Source of the DNA: Phytophthora sp. 'mugwort'
Taxonomy: Eukaryota; Oomycota; Peronosporomycetes; Peronosporales; Peronosporaceae
Direction of reading: 5' to 3'
DNA length: 64,000 bases
NCBI GenBank assembly: GCA_033558025.1
Contig: JAUCEF010000007.1
Location: 5,642,001-5,706,000 of the forward strand
The notes under the pieces were generated by a model. That model saw only the letters and a list, made by a program, of their open reading frames with translations. It was not told the origin of the DNA and ran no database searches. The translations under genes were made by a program, and so were the position numbers. Shown here in pieces: positions 42,701 to 53,330 of this stretch; the first letter of the stretch is position 1; the number at the start of each line of letters is the position of its first letter.

Positions 42701-45700
42701 AGGAAGGCAATCTTCCCCAGATTCGAGTTCTTGATCATCATTGTCAAGAGCACGACACTCCCACGCATCTAACACGACAAAGCTGACGAAAACAGTACCG
42801 AACGAGAAGTACAGCAGCACCGAGAGCCAAAACAACAGTGAAACCGTACGAACGAAGCAGCCCCGTTTCTTGCCTGCTCCTTTGCCACCCGCGCGGGAAT
42901 GGGAAGCACGCTCCAGCACCTCCAGATTTTCTTCCAGCCGCTTCACACTCAGTGCTCCATACTTGCCCTTCAATAATCCAACAAGCTCACGTTCCTTACC
43001 CGCGTACTGCTTGGCCACGATAGGGACATTTTTCAGCTTGTCAGGCTGATGCTTTTTGTACAATTCCTTCAGCAGATTCTCCAGGGTCACAAGAGCAGGC
43101 TCGTATCCGGCATTTGTCTGTCTTTGAGTACTCGGTCCAGACGCGTTAGGACGCCGACGAAGACCCAACGGTGCAGCGTTGTTGTTCTCCATTCTAGGTG
43201 GGAAGGACGGCGGATAATTGAATTGTCCGGTTGGCTCTTCAGGCTGAATCGGAGTTGCAGGCCCGTTCGTCATCGGTGGATCATCGCTGCCAACTGTAGC
43301 CGCAGTATTATTCCCTTCACCATCCTCTTGCGGCGTCGTGGACGATGAAGGAGGATCAGCGAAAGGAGGGATGCTGCCTACTGAGCGGCGTTGACTAGGC
43401 GACACGCGAGCCGCACGGCCGGGGGATACCTTTTCACTCGGGCTCGGCTGAGCTCCAGCGCTTTCGGCTTCCTGTCCACGCTGAGAGCTCGGCGCATCAT
43501 TTTCCTGAAGTAGAACAGCCGGAGCGGGGACGGAAGATATACCAGCGCTGAGATCCATGTTGCTGGCACGCGTCGGAGGTTGAAAGAATTGTGGATGCCG
43601 TGGGTGGCCTTGACGCCCTGTCTTCGATGAACCATCCGGCTTCGTAGCAAGGTCATCCTTCTTCCCCATGTCACCACTGCTACTGGCAGTCGAAGTATCA
43701 TCACCACTGCCATTTTCATATCGAGCTTTCAAAGCCGCGACCTTCGCCGCGCCATATCGCTTTGTCAGCTCAGCAAATAGCCATTCCTCACGACCCGCAT
43801 ACCTCTTGCCGTACGCCTTCGCCATTTTCAAACGCTTCTTGTCTACCTCCGTAAAGAAGTCAACCAGCAATGTCTCTAAGGATACTGGCTCGACAGCATT
43901 GACGCTGCTTTCGTTTTGAGCAAGCGAAGCTGGACGAGGCGGGTTAGACGCCATTGGCGGGGCGCTGGAGACGGCCGCACCAACCTCTTCTGTCTCTACG
44001 TTAGACATTTGCTCCGCCTGGGCGACTTCGGCGATCACGCTGTTGCGCGTAGCTGCCTCCGGAGCAACACTTTCAGGCATAGCCTGCGCAGGCTGTGAAA
44101 TGGTAGATCGTCCGGCAATACTAGCAGAAAGGGGGTCCGTGCCCTCACTGCCTACCACGCCAGCATCCACAGGTGTTGTTAATGAAGCTGAATGTGGCCG
44201 CATTTCATGTTCAACCTGGAATCGGCTCCAATCTCCACCATCTGCATCTGTCATATTGCCTTCCACAGGAATACTACTCGGTTCCGGCTGCTCGAATGAA
44301 CTACCATCGGACGGAGGTATCATTTCAGCAGGAAGCATCGGTGCATTTTGTGAAGGAGACTTCATAAGCGGAGCCTCTTCCTGGTCACGCACACTGTACG
44401 CTCCACTTCGCATCTCTGGCGAGGGGGAATCTTGTTGCTGCGGGTACGGTGGTGATGGCGTTGCCCCGACGTTAAATACTGGGGCGAAGTACTGTGGTAC
44501 GACCTCCTGCTGTGCCGGCGCAGCAGATTCACTCTGCTCACTATGTTGAGCAGAGTTTCCCTTTTCAGAAGCTTCAACCTGACCCTGAACTCGCCGCGGA
44601 GACATCAGCACTGACTTCAGTTCATATTCCCCAAGAGATGTCGTAGTTGAAACGGCCGTGGACGCTTGAGCACTTGATGTGGACGAAGCCACCACTAGAT
44701 CCAAGCCCGTCGACCCAATGGTGAACACAGGTGGAAGGTTCTTCATGGGGGTCGCACTTCCAGACGCCCACGGATCCCAAAGCGGTCGATTAGGAGACCT
44801 TGGTGATGCGAGTCCAAACTGGGAGGCACGGCTGTTATCCTTCGAATGATCAGAGGGCGTCACGGCCTGCTTAGGAGGTAGCAGCGGTTGGGCAGGAGGA
44901 GCTGGCGCCGGAGGAGAGACAATTGATATGTCATGCTCTCTCTCCTCAGCGATACTAGGTTTCTCCTCGGTCTCAGTTTGTGAGATACCTTCTTCAGCGA
45001 TGGGCGGGAGCTCATCCACAGCCGGGGCAGCGCTACTCTTTGATTTAGCTGCCTCGGCCCGTTTTAACTTGGCTGCAAGATCGCGAATAAGCTGTTCTTG
45101 CTCCTCTAGCTTCCGCCGTGCAAGCTCGCGGTCCCTCTCCACCTCCTGCATCGTTCGCTCCAGCTCGTTGACCTTCGACAATGATTGAGACAACTCGTCC
45201 TCCGTGTGCTGTTTCGTTTTCACCAGCTGCTTACGCAGTGTAGCCTCCGACAACTGCAGCTCCCGCACATATCCCATAAGGCTGTTCACGCTCGTACGGG
45301 TGGGCAGCAGCTTGGATGCGACCAGTTCATTACTTCGCAATTGACGAAGCTTGTCAATCGAAAACTGGGGCTGCCTCGTATTGATAAACGTTGAAGGGCA
45401 TGACTGTGGCCCGTTCTTCTCTTCGTCGTACACTGGCGGAATGGTGTTGGCAAACACATTTTCCGAGCTGTTGGCACGAGATCCCGAGCGACTGCCCGCA
45501 TGCGCCGTCAATTCCATGCGCACGCGCTGCGCCGCACTAATTTCACCATCATTGTCCAACGCGGGCTTACCGAGGGGTGTCTTCGGCGGTTGCACACCTA
45601 TTGTACCTTCACTTCCTGCCAGCTGCTTCATCTCCTGCTCGATAGTCGCAGGTGGTGGCCGCCGCTGTTGGTGCTGTTCTACTGCAGGCGCCCGGAAGAG

Positions 45701-46268
45701 GGACGCTGCTGACGCAAGGTCCTGCTGCACTGCAGGCGGCGCTTCCTCCTTGGCCGCAACCGACGAGGTCCAGCTCAGCCTCGACGCCTGCTCCTGCTCC
45801 CTTTGTGCGGTGCCAAAGCCGCCAACGGATTCGATCTCGCTGCCGCTCCAGCTGACGTTGCTGTCTATGGACGAGGATGACGGACGCTTGCGGTGCTTGC
45901 CGTATAGCGGCGACTGCGATAGGTATCAAAAGGGCCACGAATTAGTCTCTGCTCTCCATCAATCCGGCCCCTAAATGGGCATCAAAACGTACGTCGTGTC
46001 GTCCTCCAACGCGTCCCGGTCTCCAGCCTCGTCTGGTGGCGCCAGTGTTCGTGTTGACAGTCCCACGCGCCGCCGGGAACCCAAACGACTGCGGTGCGTG
46101 AGGCTGCTGCGGCGGAGGCGGAGGCGAGTTCCGCTCGGTATTGGCGGCTACGGGAGGCGGCTCGAAAGCGGTCGGGGGTTCAATCCGTCGTGCGAACGGA
46201 CGCGGCTCGGCGCTGTTGTCAACAGGGGGGCCGCCGAAGCCTCGCGGCGGCGGCACTTTCCTCTCCAT
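39743..46268 (-). CDS. Giant acidic single-pass membrane protein, paralogue 2, KDEL-like C-terminus
   Basis: Two exons, 46268-45993 and 45913-39743 (donor GTACGT, acceptor ATCGCAG), about 2148 residues. The ATG chosen gives MERKVPPPRGFG; exon 1 ends GGRHD and exon 2 starts SPLYGKHRKRPSSSS, the same intron position as paralogue 1. The layout is also the same: coiled coil, disordered region, two helical YAGxE/KYG motifs, one TM segment at about residues 1105-1140, and a Cys-containing domain with N-glycosylation sequons (NWSG, NDTA) just after the TM. About 850 residues of acidic repeats follow. It ends EHRVDEL, a KDEL-type tetrapeptide that would fit retrieval to the ER if the acidic tail is luminal. 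Residues from before the first helical motif through most of the acidic region are almost identical to paralogue 1, while both ends differ. I do not recognise a family; acidic luminal tails suggest calcium or cation buffering, but that is speculation. Confidence 0.8.
40299..43805 (-). repeat. Near-identical tract shared with 33394-37020
   Basis: This 3.5 kb segment of paralogue 2 matches 33394-37020 of paralogue 1 almost base for base, with only a handful of substitutions and one 120 bp indel (extra in paralogue 1 at about 34035-34160). Outside the tract similarity drops sharply: to partial identity over about 110 bp on the 5' side of the genes, and to none within a few dozen bases on the 3' side. 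This is the expected footprint of gene conversion or a recent partial duplication. Confidence 0.9.
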
Positions 46269-46470
46269 GGCCTCTCGCTTCTGGATTCTTCTGGGCGCGG
46301 AGTGGATGAGGAATGAAGGTCCCAGGCCTTGCCACGTGCACGTTCGGTGGCGGTATAGCCATATGTACATGCGCTGCCACCAGATGGCTACAGACACTAT
46401 ATAGTGTGGTGAACTCCAAATCTGTCAGCGCGGGAAGCCACTCCCATAAGCATTCGAGTAACCTGCAGCC
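46269..46470. promoter_or_regulatory. Short divergent promoter with a TATA-like palindrome
   Basis: Only 202 bp separates the start codons of paralogue 2 (minus) and the helicase (plus), so the two promoters must share it. CACTATATAGTG at 46395-46406 is a perfect 12 bp palindrome containing TATATA, about 65 bp upstream of the helicase ATG. Functional assignment is inference. Confidence 0.35.
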
Positions 46471-49274
46471 ATGACCCGAGCCAAGCGCAAGCCCATTACG
46501 CAAGCATCTATTGAGGCGTTCGTGAGCTCGAGCCATGTCGGGCGCGTGGCTGAGGACGTGCAGTTCAAGGTGCCGTTCTTGCCGCTGACGGCTCCGGAGG
46601 AGCCCACCCCCCCGGCTTTCCGCGTCGATATGCCATTGTACGAGCACCAGCGCCGCTCGCTTCACCGCATGCTGCAGATCGAGGCGCGCGATGAGAGCGT
46701 GGCGAAGTTCAACTTCGGCATGCTCGACTACTTCTCCAAAGGAGGTTGTTTGGCTGATGCTATTGGAATGGGAAAGGTTTGAAGCATTGGTTCACGTGAG
46801 ATTCGTTGCCGCTTTCTGTGTGCAGCCTCTCTCACGTTATTCCTGTTTTGTTTGCTTGGCAGACGGCCACGATGCTGGCGCTGGTCGCTGGAGAGCCAAG
46901 AGATTACGCGGAGGGTGCCAACCTTCTCGTGGCGCCGTCGCATCTGTTGGCGCAGTGGAAGCACGAGGTGGATAAATTTGTCAAGGCCGGAGAAATCGAC
47001 GTCGTGTTGGGATTGAGTCAGTACATGGAGCTGATAGAGAACCCGGCGGCCAGAGCGAATATATCTAATCGGATGATGGTGCTCGTGGGTGTGGAAGAAG
47101 TGTTCAAGTCCAGAAATTACTACTACAAGTACGGGAAGCTGTACACGATGGAGATGAAGGGAAAGGGAAAACCGCTGCATGTGGACCCCATTGCTCTGCA
47201 TGAGTACGAAGACGCTGCCAAGTTCGTGCACAAAGCCTATTGCGGTCCGCTGTGGGTGACACCGCTGCATCTGCCTCAGAAACCGTGGAGACGCGTGATC
47301 TTTGAAGAAGTGCAGGACCTGGTGCTGTCTGGAAAAAGTGCGGGAGATTGCTTCGTTCAGCTTACGCACAGATGTCTGAATGTGTGGCTGATTACCGCGA
47401 CGCCGTTTCCTGGTAAGACAGAGTCGATGTATGCTAACAATCAACTGCTGGGGTTTAAGAGGTTGCGTTTACTGCCGCATGACCCCGCTTTTGATGAGAT
47501 CAAGCGGAAGTTGTATCTGCGTAACTGCGCGCAGGTAAAGCAGCAAGCTATCACGGATAAAATCACGGTGGATGAAACGTACATTCCTGTCAAGTTGCAT
47601 CCTAAGGAGCTGCTATTGTACAAGGTCGAGCGAGTGCTGGCAGCGAAGCAATCTGAGTACGATTTATTCGCTCTCGGAGACGTTGATGTGCTGGTTGCTG
47701 GTGGGAAAGAGGGTACTGCCGACCTAGTTATTCCGGAGGATTCACCAGTGACCGGCAACGCTGCCTCGGAGATGCTGTGGTCAGAGCAATACAAGTCCGC
47801 GCGACAAAGCTGTGTGCACGCAGGGATCTCTGATCGGATACTGGAGCGTGAGCGAGGCAGCAAGCAAAACGGCTCCACGGACAAAGCTGCCCCAGCACTG
47901 GTCAAAATCAAAATTCCTAGTGAGGTATTTCGCGATGAAAACTATCACTTAACCAGGCAGCTGACTGTCGCGACCAAACGCAAACAGGAAGTGGATGTGA
48001 TGGAGGCTGCGACGCGTAACACAGTAGAGATGTGCCGCGCTATTCACTCAAACACGTACGCTAATGTGGAGGACTGTTTCGAAGATATGGAGAACTCCGG
48101 CTTAGCCAAGTTTTTCAATGATACCGGAGAGACTGAAGCCGGTTTTCGCATGCTTTATAAGCACTATCAATTCGGTGATGAGATGCCGGAGCCGATTGAA
48201 CTGCTTTTTTACCATCAGAGTGAAATTGAAGACTACATCCTGAAATACTTTGACACGATGGAGAAGATAGAGAAACTCGCCAAGACCATGGAGTCCACAC
48301 TGAACGAACGGTGTCCGCGTGCCCGTACGGTCGTTGAAGAGCAGCTCAAGCAAGTAACCGAGTGCGTGGCGCTCATCAACTCGAAAAAGGTTCGCGAAGA
48401 CGAGGCCATTGAGGAAATGCCCGTTTACGGCACTAAAATATCTGCTCTAATTCAGTACTTGAACCGTCTGCCAACGATCAAGGTCGTGGTCTTCACGATG
48501 TGGGATCGAGCACTGCGAGTCGTGGACAAGGCACTTCGTCTGGCCGATATCACGAGTGCAGTGTTTCTTCAGCACCAGTCAAGCGAGACCAAGTCTGCTC
48601 ATGTTGCATCTTTCCACAGTGGAGATATTCAAGTGCTCATCTTGAACTCGCTCACAAGTGCGTCGGGTATCAACTTGCAGATGGCGTCACATGTTATTTT
48701 CTTGGATCCGGTTGGATTTAGTCCCATGCAGGCGAACTCGCTGGAGCAGCAGGCGATTGGTCGTGTGCTGCGTATGGGTCAGACAAACGACGTCGTCACT
48801 GTAGTTCGGTTCATTGCGGAGGACACGATGGAAGCAGCTCTTTATGACGACATTCACGAAGCAGCAACGAAGGCTGTTGCAGCAGATGACTCGTTCTTCG
48901 ATGGTGAGCGGGAAGATGCCTACGTATGTACTGATTTTGCTCTTCCCCTTCGGCGAGTAGTGCGCATGTTTGCCCCCGCTGAAGACGGAGCCAGGGCTGA
49001 AGACGAAGAAATCCAAATTGAGGGTTCTATGTCAATCGAGGAAGCCATCACTCATCGGATAGAGCAGGCGGAAGCAGAAGGAGAGGTCTTTGATCTCACG
49101 GAAGACGCGTCGATGGATCTAGAGCAGCAGCTAGCAGCAGCTCGAGAACATGATACTACACATCAACACAAGAAGCGCCGGACTCGCGGCAATGCAGGCA
49201 ACTCGGTCTCCTCTGTCCCTGCTGCCTTCGGTGGTATAGCCCTCGTCAAGAACGAGCCGCAACGCGCAAGGTGA
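46471..49274 (+). CDS. SNF2-like helicase/ATPase, divergent
   Basis: Exons 46471-46776 and 46863-49274, 905 residues. Motif I is LADAIGMGKT (canonical SNF2 DEMGLGKT), split by the intron after GMGK. Motif Ia-like VAPSHLLAQW follows. Motif II reads IFEEVQDL, with Glu in place of the first Asp of DEAH/DEGH. Motif III is LITATPF. The C-terminal RecA domain has KVVVFTMWD, LILNSLTSASGINLQ, VIFLDP and motif VI QAIGRVLRMGQT. SNF2 proteins are DNA translocases that remodel chromatin or act in repair. The long charged insert between the two RecA lobes (about residues 330-640) is SNF2-like but has no RING or other added domain I can see. The basic N-terminus (MTRAKRKPITQASIEAFV) resembles a PIP-box-like QxxIxxFV, possibly PCNA binding. 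The C-terminal segment HKKRRTRG may be a nuclear signal. Confidence 0.85.
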
Positions 49275-49804
49275 TGAGGAATCGGCATGTGGCAGGCGCT
49301 TGAAGCAAACGTCACCGCGTCTATATATTAATGTTATATCCGCAGAAGGCACTTCTTAGCTTATTGGAGCTCGTACTAATGTTTGCCTTGCCATTTTCTT
49401 GCCCAATTTGTTTGCCTACCTCCTCTGTACGTATTAATACTAGTATTGTGTTGCATCTCGAAAGCATATACGCAGTGCTTTAGTGCCGATTTACGTCATC
49501 GAATCTCGTTCGCAACGTATACAATTTTCCCTGCGAAGCCATCAATCGCATATCGCAGCCATCTGGCACGCGGCGAAAAGATCCGATGGAGGCTGCGACA
49601 GGAAAAACGCCATGCACAAGACAAAAACACGACAAAGGCTCGACGCAGCAGCACCGAACAGAGGAAGTAAAGGAAGGGAACAAGCATCGGTTTAATTATC
49701 GCTGTGAAGCAGGCGCGTCCGCAATAGGCAGGCGCCGCCGTCACTGGTCACACAGCAATCAATCAGGCCGCTCGAGGAGAGTTAGTATCCAGCTAGCTGG
49801 CTGC
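49275..49804. other. 3' flanks between convergent helicase and cyclophilin genes
   Basis: 530 bp without a supported gene; it holds both 3' untranslated regions. Confidence 0.5.
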
Positions 49805-50320
49805 TTACAGCTCGCCACAGTTCGCAACGACCACAGGCTTCTTGGTCTGGCCCGACTGCGAGCCCACAGACTCGATGGACTTCACCACATCCATGCCGTC
49901 CACGACGCGGCCGAAGACGACGTGCTTCCCGTCCAGCCACGAGGTCTCGACGGTGCAAATGAAGAACTGCGAGCCGTTCGTGTTGGGACCAGCGTTGGCC
50001 ATAGACAAGATACCCTCGCCCTTGTGCTTCAGCAGAAAGTTCTCATCCGGAAACTTCTCGCCGTAAATGGACTCGCCGCCAGTGCCGTTGCCGCGCGTGA
50101 AGTCGCCGCCCTGGCACATGAAGTTGGGGATAACGCGGTGGAAGGCGCTGCCCTTAAAGTGCAGCGGCTTGCCCGAGCGGCCCACGCCCTTCTCGCCCGT
50201 GCACAGCGCACGGAAGTTCTCGGCCGTCTTGGGCACCTTGTCAGCGAACAGCTCGAACGTGATACGGCCGGCGGGGGCGCCGCCAACGGTCATGTCAAAG
50301 AACACCTGCGGGTTCGGCAT
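49805..50320 (-). CDS. Cyclophilin A-type peptidyl-prolyl cis-trans isomerase
   Basis: 171 residues starting [10 protein letters not shown], exactly the usual length for a cytosolic single-domain cyclophilin. It isomerises Xaa-Pro bonds. The active site is intact: [20 protein letters not shown] (catalytic Arg, Phe, Met, Gln), [16 protein letters not shown], and the Trp and His in [11 protein letters not shown]. The loop [13 protein letters not shown] carries the seven-residue insert known from plant-type and other divergent-loop cyclophilins. The frame is open about 20 codons upstream of the ATG, but those codons show no signal peptide character, so I treat them as leader. It is single-exon, tail-to-tail with the helicase and 202 bp downstream of the Moco sulfurase gene. 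Confidence 0.95.
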   Translation of the reverse strand: MPNPQVFFDMTVGGAPAGRITFELFADKVPKTAENFRALCTGEKGVGRSGKPLHFKGSAFHRVIPNFMCQGGDFTRGNGTGGESIYGEKFPDENFLLKHKGEGILSMANAGPNTNGSQFFICTVETSWLDGKHVVFGRVVDGMDVVKSIESVGSQSGQTKKPVVVANCGEL

Positions 50321-50522
50321 CTCAAAGGCTTGGATCTCTTGGGTCTTGCTTGCGACTTGGGGAATACTCGAGTGGCTCCGCACGTGGCCATTGGCAATAT
50401 CCTTGGAAGGGGGAGGGGCGAAAAACCTCTTGCGGAATATAAGAGATGAAAAACCCCACCAAAGATACTGAAACTTTGAGACCCAATGATCGTTTTAACG
50501 GGTAAATAGGGTTTCGCAGGGT

Positions 50523-53090
50523 TTATAAGGCTGACCCGTCTGATTGGATACTATCCACTTCAATGTGGTCGCCAACGTGAAGCCACACGGTATCCGCACA
50601 GGCCGCGGCAGTGAGAAATTGGCCGAAGAAGATGCTGCTACGCTGTCGCCGGTAGCTGGAAAGCACCTGGAGCGGTTGGCGGCGGAACGCACCTGTGCGT
50701 GGATCCAGGTTGATGACGCTGCAGCGGCTACACGGACCCGCGACGTCGAAGGCGGCGTTGGCATCATTGCCGATGCGCATGCGTCGCCACGAGTCTTCTT
50801 CGAAGGACTCGGCGCATCCGTCCACGATGAGGTTGGCGCGGAACGCGTCCTCGCTGATGCTCATGGAGCGGTCAACAGAGCCGAGCACCACGTCGAAGTG
50901 CGCGATGCTCTGGCGCGAGATGAGCAGGTACTGGGCCTGATTAGCGAACCCGATCGATGCTGGACGTACGCTGCTGTCAGAAGCTTCAGGGCCCTGAGTT
51001 CCAGAATGATATTGTATTGCGATGTTGTCCTTCTTCGGTCGACTAGCGGACGCGCGGATGTGGTTGCTGGACACTCGCACGAGTGCGCATTGCCGACCAA
51101 GACACGAGCTCAGCCACCGAGAGACGTCAGCGCCTACGTCGCGCCCCTTACACTTGTCAGAACAAACGCGCATGCTGCGGGGATTGTCGTCGTCTTGGCT
51201 CTTTGTCGTGGAGATATCTGCACGAAGAGGTATTGTAAATGTAGACGACGAAGACTCGGGAAATAACGGCGTCGCTGTGGATTGTTGTGATTCCAGGTTG
51301 TCGGGTGTGCGGTAAGAAATCGTCAAGGTTTCGCGCCCGAGATCGACGACAGGATGCAAGAAGCACAGCTCTGGTACCGTCTTCAACGTCAGAGCGCTAC
51401 CAGTAGACACGTCGACGATCGCAAATTCTCTGTCGAACAGCAGGCCCCTCGACCCAATAGGCCAAGCGTTGACGACCATCCCTGCACATGATTTAATCGG
51501 GAATAATGTGAGCTTGCACAGGTATCGGCCCTTAGATGCAGATCGTGACGACAGACGCGAAGTCAGCGCCAAAACGTCGGCCGCAGCTGCTGGCGCCGAC
51601 CTACTCGCGAAATATTTGGACGCAAACTCCATAAACGCTTCGATGTCTTCAAACGTCGTCATGTACCCTAGTGATAAACGAATGGCGCCAGTCGGTAGAC
51701 CATTTACCACGTCAATGTCGTCTCCGCAGACGTGGCCAGCAGCAACGTTCGACATCAAGTCGGACTCCTTCAAGCCGAGGTAGTGTTGGCACGCGCCTGG
51801 ATTGCAGAAGCAGCCTGTTCGCAAGTGAATATTGTGGATCTCTGAGAGCTTGTGGACTTCGTTGTATCCAATGTAGCTACTGTCTGAGTGAAGAAAGTTG
51901 CACGCGACGATCGGCCCCTGTTGCTCTGAATTTGTCTCGCTGCTGCTGTTGCCATAAATCTCACAGCTTGGACGTCCATTCGAGTGCTTTAGACCAGCGA
52001 GCTTGTTAACCAGCAGTGTCCTTAGTGCTGTTGTGTGAGCAGAGATGTTCTCCATGCCAAGTTTTTCGACCTGTTTGATTCCGTGATGTAGAGCAAGAAT
52101 CGACAGGAACGACTGTGTGCCATCAGCAAAACGGGAGCTTGCATCATCGCTGTCGTCCAGCCCACGGGGATCGGAATAATTCCGTCCTGCCAAGATGCTC
52201 TTCACTGTGCCTCCACCTTGGTATTTCCTCTTCAACAAAGGCAATATCGATTTACGGACGATTAAAGCCCCCACTCCAGTCGGATAACCAAATATCTTGT
52301 AGAACGAAAGCACGACAAAGTCCGGGTGATGCACTGAGAGATCAAGCTTGTGGGTCCCCACGTACTTGGCCGCATCGACGAGCACTAGCCATTTTGTGAT
52401 AGGCATGCTCTTGGCTGAAGTGCTCTTCCAGCGACCAGCACGAATTTGATTTACCAGTTCAAGCGAATGCCGCACGCCACTGAAGTTACACTCCGCTGGA
52501 AAAGCGAATAAACTCATGGCGGATGGTTCTGCAGACGTAGAGCAAGCAGCTGCAGCTGAAGGTTGTTCATTAACAGTTCCCTCTCTCTCAAGTGTCTCCA
52601 ACTCGGCCAGTTCAACACACTTTATCATTGATCCATGCGCTGCCGCATATCCTCGAATCCCAAGGACGCTCGTGTGCGAATCCATAGAATGAGCGAACGT
52701 GCTCTCCTTGGTCCATGGGAAGCTCTCTCCAACCAATTTCAGAGCCGCGGTTGCCCCCGACGTGAAGATCAGCGTGTACTCTTCCTCACTCGCCGAGAAA
52801 AACGCCAAAACCTGGCGCCGCACGCTGTCAATCTTGGCAGTTGTTGACTCCACATGAACGTTACTTATGGCGCTGTGTGGGTTGGTAAACAGTCCGCCTT
52901 GGAGCTCCTGAAATGCCGCATCCAGCTGCGCCTTTGAATACATCGTCGCGCCTGCGTGGTCGAGGTACACGCTCCTTTGCATATGAGGAAACTCGTTCGT
53001 GCGCATCTCGTCCACCCGCAGCGTCGTTCGGCCTCCGTATCCGTAGGCGCCCCCGCTATCGGCTACGAACGCCGCCTTGGCTGCACTCAT
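50523..53090 (-). CDS. MOCOS: Molybdenum cofactor sulfurase
   Basis: 855 residues in a single exon from an ATG at 53090, close to plant ABA3 and human MOCOS in length. It replaces one oxo ligand of Moco by sulfur to activate xanthine dehydrogenase and aldehyde oxidase. The N-terminal half (about 35-480) is a class V aminotransferase/NifS-like cysteine desulfurase: YLDHAGATMYS, TSGATAALK, the PLP lysine at residue 265 in SFYKIFGYPTG, and the persulfide cysteine region RTGCFCNPGAC (about 424-434). The C-terminal half has the MOSC N-terminal barrel (LCKLTLFPIKSCAGM, GLLFDREFAIVD) and the MOSC domain with CSRCSVINLDPRTG. All key residues are present. Confidence 0.95.
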   Translation of the reverse strand: MSAAKAAFVADSGGAYGYGGRTTLRVDEMRTNEFPHMQRSVYLDHAGATMYSKAQLDAAFQELQGGLFTNPHSAISNVHVESTTAKIDSVRRQVLAFFSASEEEYTLIFTSGATAALKLVGESFPWTKESTFAHSMDSHTSVLGIRGYAAAHGSMIKCVELAELETLEREGTVNEQPSAAAACSTSAEPSAMSLFAFPAECNFSGVRHSLELVNQIRAGRWKSTSAKSMPITKWLVLVDAAKYVGTHKLDLSVHHPDFVVLSFYKIFGYPTGVGALIVRKSILPLLKRKYQGGGTVKSILAGRNYSDPRGLDDSDDASSRFADGTQSFLSILALHHGIKQVEKLGMENISAHTTALRTLLVNKLAGLKHSNGRPSCEIYGNSSSETNSEQQGPIVACNFLHSDSSYIGYNEVHKLSEIHNIHLRTGCFCNPGACQHYLGLKESDLMSNVAAGHVCGDDIDVVNGLPTGAIRLSLGYMTTFEDIEAFMEFASKYFASRSAPAAAADVLALTSRLSSRSASKGRYLCKLTLFPIKSCAGMVVNAWPIGSRGLLFDREFAIVDVSTGSALTLKTVPELCFLHPVVDLGRETLTISYRTPDNLESQQSTATPLFPESSSSTFTIPLRADISTTKSQDDDNPRSMRVCSDKCKGRDVGADVSRWLSSCLGRQCALVRVSSNHIRASASRPKKDNIAIQYHSGTQGPEASDSSVRPASIGFANQAQYLLISRQSIAHFDVVLGSVDRSMSISEDAFRANLIVDGCAESFEEDSWRRMRIGNDANAAFDVAGPCSRCSVINLDPRTGAFRRQPLQVLSSYRRQRSSIFFGQFLTAAACADTVWLHVGDHIEVDSIQSDGSAL

Positions 53091-53124
53091 CTCTTGATTT
53101 CTCTGATCGTCTCAGCAGCGCCAA

Positions 53125-53160
53125 TTGGGGGAAATGCGACGATTCGCACGTTGAATGAGA
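53125..53160 (-). promoter_or_regulatory. Oomycete-type initiator region of the Moco sulfurase gene
   Basis: On the minus strand CTCATTCAACG (53159-53149), followed about 14 bp later by CATTTCCCCCAATT, resembles the oomycete initiator (YTCANTYY) plus flanking promoter element. It lies 55-70 bp upstream of the ATG. Match by eye. Confidence 0.45.
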
Positions 53161-53240
53161 GTTTAACTCGTCCATCCCCCTTCACACCCCACTTCAATAA
53201 AGATACCTGTTTTACGCTCTCAACGTGTCCAACTACAACT

Positions 53241-53294
53241 GGCCCAATAATGGTCCAATAATGGTCCAATAATGGTCCAATAATGGTCCAATAA
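53241..53294. repeat. 11 bp tandem repeat (CCAATAATGGT), about 4.5 copies
   Basis: Perfect head-to-tail units between the Moco sulfurase start and the BAR-like gene stop. The unit contains CCAAT and is partly palindromic (ATTATTGG/CCAATAAT). Confidence 0.85.
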
Positions 53295-53330
53295 AGCTTT
53301 TCATTCAAATAGGCTTCCTAGTGCCCACTG

